From contig NZ_JAMQPR010000002.1 in the NCBI RefSeq assembly GCF_026151345.1, positions 124,001 to 188,000 of the forward strand: a stretch of DNA of 64,000 nucleotides. The letters are read 5' to 3'. The DNA is from Leptospira paudalimensis (GTDB lineage: Bacteria > Spirochaetota > Leptospiria > Leptospirales > Leptospiraceae). The notes under the pieces were generated by a model, which was not told the DNA's origin, searched no databases, and was given only the letters and a program-made list of their open reading frames with translations. Every line of letters starts with the position of its first letter. Within the stretch, counting starts at the first letter, position 1. Positions 38,096 to 46,706 of this stretch are shown piece by piece. A program made the translations under genes and the position numbers.

Positions 38096-38626
38096 ATGAA
38101 AGAACCAAAAGAAGTAGACGGAATCTTCCAAGCCGACAATCCAATGCCACCTTGGTGGAAATTAGTATGGCTCATCAGTATCATCGTATCCATCGGTTAT
38201 GTTGTATACTTTCACTGGTACTCAGATTGGCCACAAGATGTTGCTTTCGAAAAAGAAGTAGCTGAACACGAAACAAAGTTTCCAACAAAACAAGTTGTTG
38301 TAGCAAATCCTGAAGATGGCTCAAATCCATACCGTGATGATGCTGTTGCGATTAAAGAAGGTGAGAGCACTTACAAACAAATTTGCTCAGCTTGCCACGG
38401 CCCAACTGCAGAAGGTGCAGTAGGACCAAGTTTGGTTGATAAAGATTGGATTCATGGAAACACTGATAAAGAAGTGTTTAACAACATCATGAAAGGAATC
38501 GGACCAGATAGACAAAAACTCAACCGAGGTGGTATGCCAGCTTGGGAAGGTTTAGGTGCTGAGAAGGTATATGCTGTAATGGCATGGCTTGCAACAAAGA
38601 ACAGTAGTTTGGTAAAGGCAAAATAA
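38096..38626 (+). CDS. ccoP: cbb3 oxidase cytochrome c subunit, short single-haem CcoP
   Basis: 176 residues. The N-terminus (FQADNPMPPWWKLVWLISII) and membrane helix are typical of CcoP. Only one haem site is present, CSACH at residues 97-101, with a Met (GGMPAWEGL) as likely axial ligand. Classical CcoP has about 300 residues and two haems, so one cytochrome domain is absent here. It takes electrons from soluble cytochrome c. The gene is intact with no frameshift visible; it lies 5 bases after ccoQ and 2 before ccoG. Confidence 0.9.
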   Translation: MKEPKEVDGIFQADNPMPPWWKLVWLISIIVSIGYVVYFHWYSDWPQDVAFEKEVAEHETKFPTKQVVVANPEDGSNPYRDDAVAIKEGESTYKQICSACHGPTAEGAVGPSLVDKDWIHGNTDKEVFNNIMKGIGPDRQKLNRGGMPAWEGLGAEKVYAVMAWLATKNSSLVKAK

Positions 38627-38628
38627 AG

Positions 38629-39948
38629 ATGATCATATCAAGACCCCAATCAGGAAAAGTAAGGACACGTAGAAATATCGTTATGAGTTTTCTCGTGGGA
38701 TTATTTTTAGTCGCACCTTGGGTGGTGTTACCAGAAGGTAGTCCACTCATCCGACTGGACATCCCGAAGAGGATGTTTCACTTGTTTGGTGGTCTTTTTA
38801 TTCCACAAGAAGGACTGATCTTATGGTTTTTCCTTCTCACAATGGGATTGTCACTTTTCTTTTTTACATCCGTCATTGGACGTGTCTGGTGCGGATGGGG
38901 TTGCCCCCAAACCATTTATACCGACTTATTCGACCGAATTGGTCGGTTTGTTTTAGATTCTAAATATGGGAAAAAAGACGCATCCATTATAGGAAAATAC
39001 ACTGTGTATTTTTTATGGATCGTAGTTTCATTTATTGCTTCTTTTCACTGGATCGCATACTTTGTTAGCCCCTATGAAATGTTAGCTGACTACAAGAGTT
39101 TCTCAGCATTTTCCGAAACATATTTTTATTTTACCTTATTTTTTACTGCAGCGATGTTCATTGATATCGGGTTTATCAGAGAACAATTTTGTCGATATGC
39201 TTGCCCTTATGCAAGATTCCAAACCCTTCTCATGGATGAACATTCCTGGAATGTAACTTACGATTTCAAACGTGGTGAACCTCGTCGTGATGGAAAAACC
39301 AAAATCGGTGACTGCATTGCTTGTAATATGTGTGTGGTAGTTTGCCCAACAGGAATTGATATCCGTGATGGCTTACAAGTAGGTTGTGTTGCCTGTGGGA
39401 AATGTGTGGATGCTTGCACTTCTATCATGGCAAAAGAAAACAAAAAAACCTTAATCGGTTATTTTTCTCTCAAACAAATTGAAACTGGTGATAAAATCAA
39501 ATGGGTTCGACCAAGAACCGTGGTCTATGCAATTTTATTAGGTGTGGTTCTCACAGGGGCAAGTATCCAACTGCTCACAAGAATTCCGATGTCAATGATT
39601 GCTGCTTCCAATAAATCAATGCCCCCTATCCTCATTCCAGATAATAAAATTAGAGCCTTCATAGCACTTAGAATTCAAAACATTGCTCCAGTCGAAAAAG
39701 AATTCCAACTCACTGCTTTTGATACAAGGCATGGAAAGGAGATACTGATTCGATCAGGTGAAGAAAACAATCAATTCACATTAGGTTCAGGAGAAATCAA
39801 AAGCATATCTGTTGTGTTGGAAACGCAAACCCTCTCCGAACAGGAATTAAACGAAGGATATTTACCTGGTTCCATCGTTTTAAAAAACACACAAGATCCA
39901 GATGAAAAACTAGAGAAAAAACTATCACTGTCTCTACCGAGGAAATAA
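38629..39948 (+). CDS. ccoG: CcoG (FixG/RdxA) iron-sulfur membrane protein
   Basis: 439 residues. Four or five membrane helices surround Cys motifs that include CGWGCPQTIY. Two ferredoxin-like 4Fe-4S motifs follow, CIACNMCVVVCP (about residues 228-239) and CVACGKCVDAC (about 253-263). The C-terminal third is a periplasmic Ig-like domain. CcoG is thought to reduce Cu(II) to Cu(I) for delivery to the cbb3 Cu(B) centre. It lies inside the cco locus directly before ccoH. Confidence 0.94.
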   Translation: MIISRPQSGKVRTRRNIVMSFLVGLFLVAPWVVLPEGSPLIRLDIPKRMFHLFGGLFIPQEGLILWFFLLTMGLSLFFFTSVIGRVWCGWGCPQTIYTDLFDRIGRFVLDSKYGKKDASIIGKYTVYFLWIVVSFIASFHWIAYFVSPYEMLADYKSFSAFSETYFYFTLFFTAAMFIDIGFIREQFCRYACPYARFQTLLMDEHSWNVTYDFKRGEPRRDGKTKIGDCIACNMCVVVCPTGIDIRDGLQVGCVACGKCVDACTSIMAKENKKTLIGYFSLKQIETGDKIKWVRPRTVVYAILLGVVLTGASIQLLTRIPMSMIAASNKSMPPILIPDNKIRAFIALRIQNIAPVEKEFQLTAFDTRHGKEILIRSGEENNQFTLGSGEIKSISVVLETQTLSEQELNEGYLPGSIVLKNTQDPDEKLEKKLSLSLPRK

Positions 39949-39950
39949 TT

Positions 39951-40439
39951 ATGTTCAAAGACTTACACCCTAGTTTACGCAATGCAATGTATGTAGTATT
40001 GTTTAGTTTTACTGGCCTCGTGGCAGCAACATTTTATACGATACGCCTTACTTACAAACATTTTGAACCAGTCATGGACAAAAACTATTATGAAATCGGT
40101 TTGAATTATGAAAAGGCGATCGAGAATCAAAAAGAATTGATCAAACAAGGTTACAAATTATCTACCAATTGGGACAAAACAACAATTCTTCCTCTAGGTG
40201 ATTTAGAATTAACAGTGACTTTAAATCAAAACGAATCATTTGTGAAAGCAGATTCAATGTATGTCATACTAGAACGAAATGCAACTACCAAAAACACAAC
40301 TCGATATGATTTAAAACCATCTGATCTCACTTTCACTGGGAAAATTCCATTAAAAGAATCGGGCACTTGGAACATGAGGCTGATTGCAAACATTAGCGGG
40401 AAATCCTTTGAACGAGAAGGTAAAATCATAGTTAAATGA
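39951..40439 (+). CDS. ccoH: CcoH/FixH family cbb3 assembly protein
   Basis: 162 residues. One N-terminal membrane helix is followed by KNYYEIGLNYEKAIENQ (about residues 43-60), the conserved start of the FixH periplasmic domain, and an Ig-like beta region. It assists early assembly of the cbb3 complex together with CcoI. Its stop overlaps the ccoI start by 4 bases (ATGA), so the two are translationally coupled. Confidence 0.88.
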   Translation: MFKDLHPSLRNAMYVVLFSFTGLVAATFYTIRLTYKHFEPVMDKNYYEIGLNYEKAIENQKELIKQGYKLSTNWDKTTILPLGDLELTVTLNQNESFVKADSMYVILERNATTKNTTRYDLKPSDLTFTGKIPLKESGTWNMRLIANISGKSFEREGKIIVK

Positions 40440-42898
40440 AAGAGACAACATCACAAAACACAACAACAGAATGTGACCACTGCGGGAATCCCATTCGATT
40501 GGTTCGTATCGAATCCAAATTGGGAGACGAAACAAAGGTTTTCTGTTGTGAAGGTTGTGAAACTGTTTATTCCATAATCCATTCATTGGGTGGAAGTTAT
40601 TATTATAGCCTAAAAGGAAATACAAAACTCAGCCCCGTTGAAATCGAAGAAAATGAAACAGAGGTTGAGAATGAATTGGTATACCAAAAGTTCGTAAGGC
40701 CTTCAGGAGAATTTTCAGAAGTTTCAATCCAAATCACGAACATCCATTGTTCTGCCTGCGTTTGGATCAATGAAAAAGTTTTGAATGAAGAAGAAGGAAT
40801 CCTTTCTGCTCAAATCAACTTTGCATCTGGACGTGCAAGAATCCGATTTGATAAATCTAAGATTAAAATTTCACGTATCCTATCTCTAATTCGTGCCATT
40901 GGATATAAACCAATTTTGTTTTCCCCTACTGAAGGGAATTTACAAAAGTCAAAACAACTTAAGAACTTATTACTTCGAATTGGCGTAGCCGGATTTTGTT
41001 TTGGGAATATCATGATTCTCAGTGTTGCATTGTATTCTGGATACTTCACTGGAATTGATCTCAATCTCAAACGTATGTTTCACTATGCCTCTTGGGTTTT
41101 TGCAACTCCTGCTTATTTGTATTCAGGGTTTCCTTTTATGTCGGGGTTTTTAACAAGCATTAGAAGGCGAACTCTCTCCATGGACTTCCTTTTATTTTTA
41201 GGAATTTCGATGGCTTATTTTTATTCTGTTTTTGTCACCTTAACCGATAAGGGAGAAGTGTATTTCGATTCCGTTGCGATGATTTATTTCTTTATTTTAA
41301 TAGGGAAATACTTTGAAGAAAAGGCAAGGGTATTTGCTTCTGATAAATTAGAATCCATTCTTTGTAAACTTCCAGAAACTTCAGTTCGTATCAGTGAAAA
41401 TATTGAAACTACAATCCCTAGTAGCGAAATTAAGTTAGGTGATAAAATCCAAGTTGCTCCAGGTAAACGTATCCCTGTCGATGCAATTTTATTGTCGAAG
41501 GAAACCTATGTTGATGAATCGTTTTTAACAGGGGAATCTGTTCCGATTCGAAAACAAACAGGAGATTCCATTCTTGCTGGTTCCCTCACAATGGACAATC
41601 CAGCTCTTATCCTCGCCAATTCTGATTACCATGCATCTACATTGTCTTCGCTGAAACTCCGTTTAGAGGAAGCATTGCACTTAAAACCAAAAATCCAAAT
41701 CCTAACGGAAAGAATTGCCTCTTATTTTATTTCTGTCGTTTTCCTATTGGCATTTATTTGTTTTGGAGTCTGGATGTTTGTCACGAATGGTAATCTAGAA
41801 CAGAGTTTGGTCACTACAATTTCTGTTCTGATTGTTGCCTGCCCATGTGCCTTAGGAATTTCAGTTCCCACTGCCCTTGTCACAAATCATATTCTAAATG
41901 CAGAAAAAGGTGTACTTTTAAAAAATCCGTCTGTTGTGGAATCTTTAGCAAAGGCAAATACAATCTATTTGGACAAAACAGGGACACTCACGGAAGGGAA
42001 ATTCCTTGTTCGTTTGGTGACAGTTTCAGAAGATCACCTACCATTTGTTTATCGAATCGAAAAGGAAATTAACCATCCCTTAGCCAAATCTCTCGTAAAG
42101 TATCTTTCCCCTTTCCATTTGGTGAAGGAAAAAGCAAAAGAAATGGATCTTGTCCAATTACAGAATCTCCCAGGACAAGGTGTCAAAGGAACTATCCTTT
42201 GGTTGGGGAAAGAACATTCGGTTCTTATTGGAAACCAAACTCTTTTAAAAGACCAAAATATAACCATAGATTCCCATGCTGAAAAAGAAGGATCGATCAT
42301 CTACGTTGCCATTGATGGTAACATGTTAGGACAATTTGTTCTAGCAGATGAAGTAAGACAAGGTGCTCATTCATTTGTGACCTTACTGAAACAAATGATT
42401 CCAAAAATAGCCATCCTTTCTGGGGATCGTTTCCTGGCAGTAAAGTCCATAGCAAATACATTGGGGATCCAACAGTTTTATTCAGACCTTTCTCCCGAAG
42501 AAAAAGCTAATATCATCCAAGATTCACAAAACAAAGGCAATGTGGTCATTATGGTGGGTGATGGAATCAACGACAGTTTGTCTTTGGCTAGAGCAAATGT
42601 TTCCATTTCTCATACGGAAGCTGAAGATATGTCACTCGAAAAATCAGATGTTGTACTAACTTCTGGAAATTTAAACGGACTCATTCATTCCTTACTTTCA
42701 GCCAAAAAAACAAAGGAAGTCATATTGCAGAACATTATCATTTCTTTCTGTTACAATTCGATTATGTTACCACTTGCCATGTTTGGTTTGATGTTACCCG
42801 TAATCTGTGCAGTATTTATGGCTTGTTCTAGTTTGACAGTTCTCATCAATTCGTTATCAATACGGATAAGGATCCCCAAATGGAAGCCCTCTATTTAA
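40436..42898 (+). CDS. ccoI: CcoI (FixI) copper-translocating P1B-type ATPase
   Basis: 820 residues. The N-terminus carries a Cys-rich metal-binding segment (CDHCG, then CCEGC) and a heavy-metal-associated domain with HCSACVW (about residue 103). Eight membrane helices follow, with the ion-binding CPC in ACPCALGIS, the phosphorylation motif DKTGTLTEG and the hinge GDGINDS. CcoI exports Cu(I) slowly for insertion into the cbb3 oxidase rather than for resistance. It overlaps ccoH (4 bases) and ccoS (19 bases). Confidence 0.94.
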   Translation: MKETTSQNTTTECDHCGNPIRLVRIESKLGDETKVFCCEGCETVYSIIHSLGGSYYYSLKGNTKLSPVEIEENETEVENELVYQKFVRPSGEFSEVSIQITNIHCSACVWINEKVLNEEEGILSAQINFASGRARIRFDKSKIKISRILSLIRAIGYKPILFSPTEGNLQKSKQLKNLLLRIGVAGFCFGNIMILSVALYSGYFTGIDLNLKRMFHYASWVFATPAYLYSGFPFMSGFLTSIRRRTLSMDFLLFLGISMAYFYSVFVTLTDKGEVYFDSVAMIYFFILIGKYFEEKARVFASDKLESILCKLPETSVRISENIETTIPSSEIKLGDKIQVAPGKRIPVDAILLSKETYVDESFLTGESVPIRKQTGDSILAGSLTMDNPALILANSDYHASTLSSLKLRLEEALHLKPKIQILTERIASYFISVVFLLAFICFGVWMFVTNGNLEQSLVTTISVLIVACPCALGISVPTALVTNHILNAEKGVLLKNPSVVESLAKANTIYLDKTGTLTEGKFLVRLVTVSEDHLPFVYRIEKEINHPLAKSLVKYLSPFHLVKEKAKEMDLVQLQNLPGQGVKGTILWLGKEHSVLIGNQTLLKDQNITIDSHAEKEGSIIYVAIDGNMLGQFVLADEVRQGAHSFVTLLKQMIPKIAILSGDRFLAVKSIANTLGIQQFYSDLSPEEKANIIQDSQNKGNVVIMVGDGINDSLSLARANVSISHTEAEDMSLEKSDVVLTSGNLNGLIHSLLSAKKTKEVILQNIIISFCYNSIMLPLAMFGLMLPVICAVFMACSSLTVLINSLSIRIRIPKWKPSI

Positions 42899-43095
42899 CC
42901 ATTCCCATGGCAATGTGTATTGCTGGTTTCTTTTTATATGTATTTGTTTTGGCATTTCGAAAAGGCCAATTCGAAGACATTGAGTCACCCAAATATAGAA
43001 TGTTCTTTGAAGAAGAGTATTCTGTTCAATCAAAAGTGGAACCTACTTCAACAAAAACAGAAGACAAAAAAAATGGACCAACTGACAAACCTTAG
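42880..43095 (+). CDS. ccoS: CcoS cbb3 maturation protein
   Basis: 71 residues. One N-terminal membrane helix (TIPMAMCIAGFFLYVFVLAF) and FRKGQFEDIESPKYRMFFEE, the characteristic CcoS pattern. The last 25 residues are charged and low in complexity. CcoS is needed for cofactor insertion into the cbb3 oxidase. It starts inside the end of ccoI and overlaps the start of the next gene by 23 bases. Confidence 0.9.
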   Translation: MEALYLTIPMAMCIAGFFLYVFVLAFRKGQFEDIESPKYRMFFEEEYSVQSKVEPTSTKTEDKKNGPTDKP

Positions 43096-43762
43096 TTTTT
43101 TTGTTTCTATCATTATCTATGGTTTACTCAGTAGTTTTCACTGTGCCTTGATGTGTGGACCGTTTATTTCTCTCCTGCAAACATCGAATCCATCTAAACA
43201 AATACCCGTGATTCTCTATCATTTAGGCCGGATGGTATCGTATTCTTTTTTAGGAATCGTGTTAGGATTGATTGGCAAAGGAGCAAACGCATTAGGAGAA
43301 CTCAAGTCCATCCAAAGTATTGCAGGAACATTTACCTTTGTCCTATTACTCTTTTTTTTAATTCGGATGCTTATCCTACCTACAAATTCTAAATTTGGAA
43401 CCTTGCCAAAAGGGATTTCCAATGTACTACAAAAAATCCGTGAAAAAACAAATCTGAATGGTTTAGGGTTTGGAATTGGAATTCTCAGTGCTCTCCTACC
43501 CTGTGGTGTTTTATACCCAGCATATGCCGCATCGTTTGCAACTGGAAGTGCAGTTACAGGGGGGCTTGTGATGTTTTGTTTTTATCTAGGCACAATCCCA
43601 ATGCTAACAGGCTTAAGTGTTGTTATGGGGAAAATTCGAAAATACATTCAACCCAAGTGGATTCCAGTTTTTGGCACTGTGATCATTCTCACTTCACTTG
43701 GGTTTTTACTCTTCCGATTGTTCTTTCATGCCCACTCGGAGTCTTGTGATCATTTGATCTAA
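43073..43762 (+). CDS. TauE/SafE (DsbD-like) family membrane protein at the end of the cco locus
   Basis: 229 residues from ATG 43073; the frame is open back to 42920 but that stretch lies inside ccoS. Six or so membrane helices. The helix starting YGLLSSFHCALMCGP and a second Cys motif LSALLPCGVLYPAY match the sulfite-exporter TauE/SafE-like family, which includes proteins found at cbb3 loci and tied to copper or thiol handling. The paired Cys could bind Cu(I) in transit. A minus-strand gene ends 3 bases beyond its stop. Confidence 0.82.
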   Translation: MDQLTNLSFFVSIIIYGLLSSFHCALMCGPFISLLQTSNPSKQIPVILYHLGRMVSYSFLGIVLGLIGKGANALGELKSIQSIAGTFTFVLLLFFLIRMLILPTNSKFGTLPKGISNVLQKIREKTNLNGLGFGIGILSALLPCGVLYPAYAASFATGSAVTGGLVMFCFYLGTIPMLTGLSVVMGKIRKYIQPKWIPVFGTVIILTSLGFLLFRLFFHAHSESCDHLI

Positions 43763-43765
43763 AAG

Positions 43766-44092
43766 TTATGCCCTTCCTCGAAAGTACTTTTCTTTAAAGT
43801 GACTGACGACACTTGGATTGATTTTAGTTTCGATTGTACTTCCAATCACAGCGATGAGTTTTTTGGCTAAAACACGGTCATGGTTGGCTAACCATCGGCG
43901 GTATTCGGTGTTCAAACCCGATTCACCCACAAGGATCACTTCATTTGGTGAATTTAAAGTTTTGGTGATTTCTGCAAAATCCCATTTGTCAGTTTCCTTC
44001 ATTTTTTCCCAGGACTTTGATTCCATGTGATCTGATTCTAACTTGATCATCTCAATTCGTTTTTTGTTTAAGTAGAGAATGCAAGCGTTCAT
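43766..44092 (-). CDS. Small protein, possibly of the host-attachment/baeRF-like fold
   Basis: 108 residues, no signal peptide. It opens with a strand-like ILYLNKKRIEMIKL followed by charged helices, then EVILVGESGLNTEYRRWL and KKLIAVIGSTIETK. This order resembles the eRF1-domain-like bacterial host-attachment proteins, but the match is weak and unchecked. An internal ATG at 44050 is possible but would remove the first strand. It is convergent with the cco locus, and the sigma-factor cassette lies upstream. Confidence 0.5.
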   Translation of the reverse strand: MNACILYLNKKRIEMIKLESDHMESKSWEKMKETDKWDFAEITKTLNSPNEVILVGESGLNTEYRRWLANHDRVLAKKLIAVIGSTIETKINPSVVSHFKEKYFRGRA

Positions 44093-44197
44093 TTTATGTT
44101 GTTCCTTCCCAAATTATGACGAAACAATTGAATAAAATATACCTAATTCTTCAGTAAGATGCCTCCAAATTGTACTGATATTTATCAATGACAAATA

Positions 44198-44461
44198 TCA
44201 ATCAAAACTCAAACTCACGAGCGATTCAGAACTTAGTTCTTCGACCAAATAACTCATGTTACTGATCATTTCGTTGGGTTCAATCACCCATTGGTGAAAG
44301 GTAAATGAGGACAAAATGAGAAAACTAAGCCCAAATGAGACAACTAGGTTTCGATTCTTACGTTGTGTTCGCACCTTGGTTTCAATTTTACGAACAATAC
44401 GCGATTCAAAATCAGAATCATTCAATAATTCTTCCCATCTTTTATGATTCTTGGAATTCAT
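44198..44461 (-). CDS. Small membrane protein, probable anti-sigma factor
   Basis: 87 residues: a charged cytoplasmic N-terminus (about 35 residues), one membrane helix (VVSFGLSFLILSSFTF) and a short outside segment. Its start overlaps the end of the ECF sigma gene by 20 bases. Position, size and topology fit an anti-sigma factor that holds the sigma factor at the membrane, but no zinc-binding HxxxCxxC motif is present, so this is inferred from context. Confidence 0.6.
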   Translation of the reverse strand: MNSKNHKRWEELLNDSDFESRIVRKIETKVRTQRKNRNLVVSFGLSFLILSSFTFHQWVIEPNEMISNMSYLVEELSSESLVSLSFD

Positions 44462-44966
44462 TTTTCACTCCTGGCAACGATTTTCGAATCCATTCTTTTG
44501 TACGAAACAATCTGGATTTTACAGTTCCCTCTTTGATGTTGAGTTCGTTTGCAATTTCATCCATTGATTTACCTGATAAATACAAACGTACTGTCTTTTG
44601 GTATACTTCTGGGATTTTTAGTAAGGTAGATTCAATCCATTCTTGTTTTAAAATGGAATGATTCTCATCTGATTGGAACAAGTTCGATTTGTTTTTTTGC
44701 AAATATCGTTTTGCTTTCTCTTCTTCTCGTAATCGTTTTTCGTTCATACGTATAGCTTCATTTTTTGCAATCGTGTAAATCCAAGTGGAAATCTTAGATC
44801 GACCATCAAATCCACCTTTTTCGAGGGACTTAAAAACACGGAAATACACTTCCTGAACTACATCCTCGGTGGCATCGTCAAAACGATCGATGAGAGTGTC
44901 ACCGATCGTTTTTAAAACCAAGTATTTGGTTTCTTTGACTACAGATTCGAAGTCAAAATTTGCCAT
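44442..44966 (-). CDS. ECF-type RNA polymerase sigma factor
   Basis: 174 residues. Region 2 contains DATEDVVQEVYFRVFKSLEKG and STWIYTIAKNEAIR (core binding and -10 recognition). Region 4 reads EVYQKTVRLYLSGKSMDEIANELNIKEGTVKSRLFRTKEWIRK, a clear -35-recognition helix-turn-helix. No region 1 or 3 is present, as usual for group-4 sigma factors. It follows the Spy-like lipoprotein gene by 3 bases and overlaps the probable anti-sigma gene. The signal may be envelope or metal stress. Confidence 0.92.
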   Translation of the reverse strand: MANFDFESVVKETKYLVLKTIGDTLIDRFDDATEDVVQEVYFRVFKSLEKGGFDGRSKISTWIYTIAKNEAIRMNEKRLREEEKAKRYLQKNKSNLFQSDENHSILKQEWIESTLLKIPEVYQKTVRLYLSGKSMDEIANELNIKEGTVKSRLFRTKEWIRKSLPGVKNEFQES

Positions 44967-44969
44967 GTT

Positions 44970-45422
44970 TTACTCTTCAGGTGATTGGTGACGAGATGCA
45001 AATTTTTCTACGAGTTCTGCAAATTTTTCCCTTTGTTCTGGTTTTAAAACTGCATGGAACTCAACAAGTTTTGTTTGGAAAAACTTACGCATTTCTTGGT
45101 GGCGTGTTTCTCTTTCTGCACTCATTTTGTCGAGATACTTGGTATCAATTTTTTCAGAACGAATCTGAGTTGCCAATTCTTTGGCCCAAGATTCATGTTT
45201 TGGTTTCATCTCTTTGTGTTTGGCGATGAGTTCTGCTTTGATACTTTCTAGTTTTGCTTTCTGAGCATCGTCTAAATCTAATTTTGAAGTGAGTTTAGAT
45301 GTCACCCATTCGATACGTTTTTCAAAGTCTTTGTGACCACGGCAATTTCCAAAGGCAAACGCCATAACCGATACAAGACCAACTGTCGTTGTGATTTTGA
45401 GGGCTTTTTTAAGAGAGATCAT
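44970..45422 (-). CDS. Spy/CpxP-like helical lipoprotein
   Basis: 150 residues. The signal peptide ends in a lipobox (AFGNC, Cys27). The mature protein is all helical and highly charged, with two LTxxQ-like motifs: LDLDDAQKAKL (about residues 48-58) and LKPEQREKFAEL (about residues 125-136). This matches the Spy/CpxP and CnrX-like families of periplasmic chaperones or metal sensors. It is the first gene of the cassette with the ECF sigma and anti-sigma genes, so it may sense the signal that frees the sigma factor. Confidence 0.78.
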   Translation of the reverse strand: MISLKKALKITTTVGLVSVMAFAFGNCRGHKDFEKRIEWVTSKLTSKLDLDDAQKAKLESIKAELIAKHKEMKPKHESWAKELATQIRSEKIDTKYLDKMSAERETRHQEMRKFFQTKLVEFHAVLKPEQREKFAELVEKFASRHQSPEE

Positions 45423-45476
45423 AAAACCTTCCTTTTTAGTTTTGAGAATATGACCCGGAAGATTTTGAATTGGTTC

Positions 45477-45499
45477 CCTGCTCTAAAAAAAAGAGCAGG
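45477..45499. terminator. Hairpin between two lipoprotein genes
   Basis: CCTGCTCT and AGAGCAGG form a perfect 8-bp stem whose loop is seven adenines, with AAAAA after it on the plus strand. It lies 18 bases past the stop of the lipoprotein gene at 45517. The missing uridine tract on the minus strand makes terminator function uncertain. Confidence 0.35.
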
Positions 45500-45516
45500 A
45501 AAAATATGGGAAGATT

Positions 45517-45897
45517 TTAGAAGCTTGGGAACGGATCTCCAGTAATATATCCATCTGTTTTCAAATCCTGGCAGGATATAATATTTGTGATCAAAGATCC
45601 AAGTACAAAACCTTTGAATCCAGTAATGTCATCGATGCATTGATCAACATCTGCTTTTACATAATATTTATCTGATTCAATTTTTGCAATATCGGAAGCG
45701 AGTAATGTGATAAGTGAAATCGCAGGTCTTCCTGCCAATAGAGTTGAATTAACCAAATCGGTTTGGATGGCTGCATCCGTGATTCGACCCGCAGCGACAG
45801 AACCTTTTTCCCTATCAATTGTTGCACCAAGTGGATTTAAAACCAAACAGTTGGTGAAAGAAAGTGCGATGGCACCTAAAAGCAATTTTTTTAACAT
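45517..45897 (-). CDS. TIGR04452-type Leptospira lipoprotein
   Basis: 126 residues. The signal peptide ends with SFTNC (lipidated Cys17). The body contains GRITDAAIQTDLVNSTLLAG and YYVKADVDQCIDDI, a pattern I recognise from the family of small lipoproteins multiplied in Leptospira genomes (TIGR04452). It is anchored in a membrane facing the periplasm or the surface. Function unknown. It lies upstream of the Spy-like gene on the same strand, with a hairpin between them. Confidence 0.7.
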   Translation of the reverse strand: MLKKLLLGAIALSFTNCLVLNPLGATIDREKGSVAAGRITDAAIQTDLVNSTLLAGRPAISLITLLASDIAKIESDKYYVKADVDQCIDDITGFKGFVLGSLITNIISCQDLKTDGYITGDPFPSF

Positions 45898-45988
45898 ATT
45901 GAATCCTTTTACGATTGTTTGTTCTCATTTGAAAATCTAGCTTTCGAATATCAAGAAAAAACTAATCGAATTGATAATTTAACAGCTA

Positions 45989-46669
45989 TCAATCGCCAAC
46001 AATGAATGTTGTTAGATACCACTGCCCATTCTTTTTTTCGAAAAAAGCTCTGTAGTCGAGAGGACTACGGATGAATCGATCACAAACAAATCCGGCTTTT
46101 CCCTGAGGTGTACAAATCTTTTTCCAATTACAATTACTTTCCTTTTCCAGTCTCCTTCCATCCAAATCATCAGCCTCTGACTTAACAATTTGGTAACTGA
46201 GTTGGGCAATCACCTTTGATTCTTTTGATGCATCCTCTCTTACATTTACATTTTTACCAATGATGAGATAATGCGAAAAGGGATCATAATCACTTGGGAA
46301 TGTTTCAAAAAAATAAGGAGCTACCATTTGGCCTTCCGCATTTTGACGTAAACCTAACTGGATCGTATCGTTCATTAAATTCCAAAAATCAGAATCATTC
46401 GGTTTTTCTGTCAGTTGGAATGATTTTAAAAATTCTTTTTTGCCAGTTTCTGGACCAAACGTAAAATGGATGTCTTTGTCCAAAAAAGATTCTAAGGATT
46501 TTCGATCTTTTGATTTTAAGGTTTTTAAAAATTTGACTTTGAATTCCGAAAAACTTTTGTCTTTCGATGAATGGTCGATAGGTGACAAAACTTTCGTAAC
46601 AAAAGGTTCACATGGCAAAAGGACCATAGGAGAAAGGAAAAGAAGGGAAATAGAAATGTACTTCAACAT
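45989..46669 (-). CDS. Exported protein with bacterial SH3-like domain
   Basis: 226 residues. An N-terminal export signal (ISISLLFLSPMVLLPC) may be a lipobox, with Cys20 as candidate lipid site. A helical/beta region follows (residues 35-125). The C-terminal SH3b domain begins with KNVNVREDASKESKVIAQL (about residues 137-155), the usual NVRxxPs pattern, and contains a WKKICTPQGKAGFVCDRFI segment. SH3b domains often bind peptidoglycan or envelope proteins. The neighbours on both sides are also small exported proteins on the same strand. Confidence 0.75.
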   Translation of the reverse strand: MLKYISISLLFLSPMVLLPCEPFVTKVLSPIDHSSKDKSFSEFKVKFLKTLKSKDRKSLESFLDKDIHFTFGPETGKKEFLKSFQLTEKPNDSDFWNLMNDTIQLGLRQNAEGQMVAPYFFETFPSDYDPFSHYLIIGKNVNVREDASKESKVIAQLSYQIVKSEADDLDGRRLEKESNCNWKKICTPQGKAGFVCDRFIRSPLDYRAFFEKKNGQWYLTTFIVGD

Positions 46670-46706
46670 ATACTTGGCAATAAATTTACTAGATTGAGTC
46701 GAAGAA

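Noticed and set aside
42920..43072. N-terminal extension of the TauE/SafE-type gene
   Set aside because: The extra 51 codons lie within ccoS in another frame and give a charged, non-conserved stretch; ATG 43073 begins right before the first helix.
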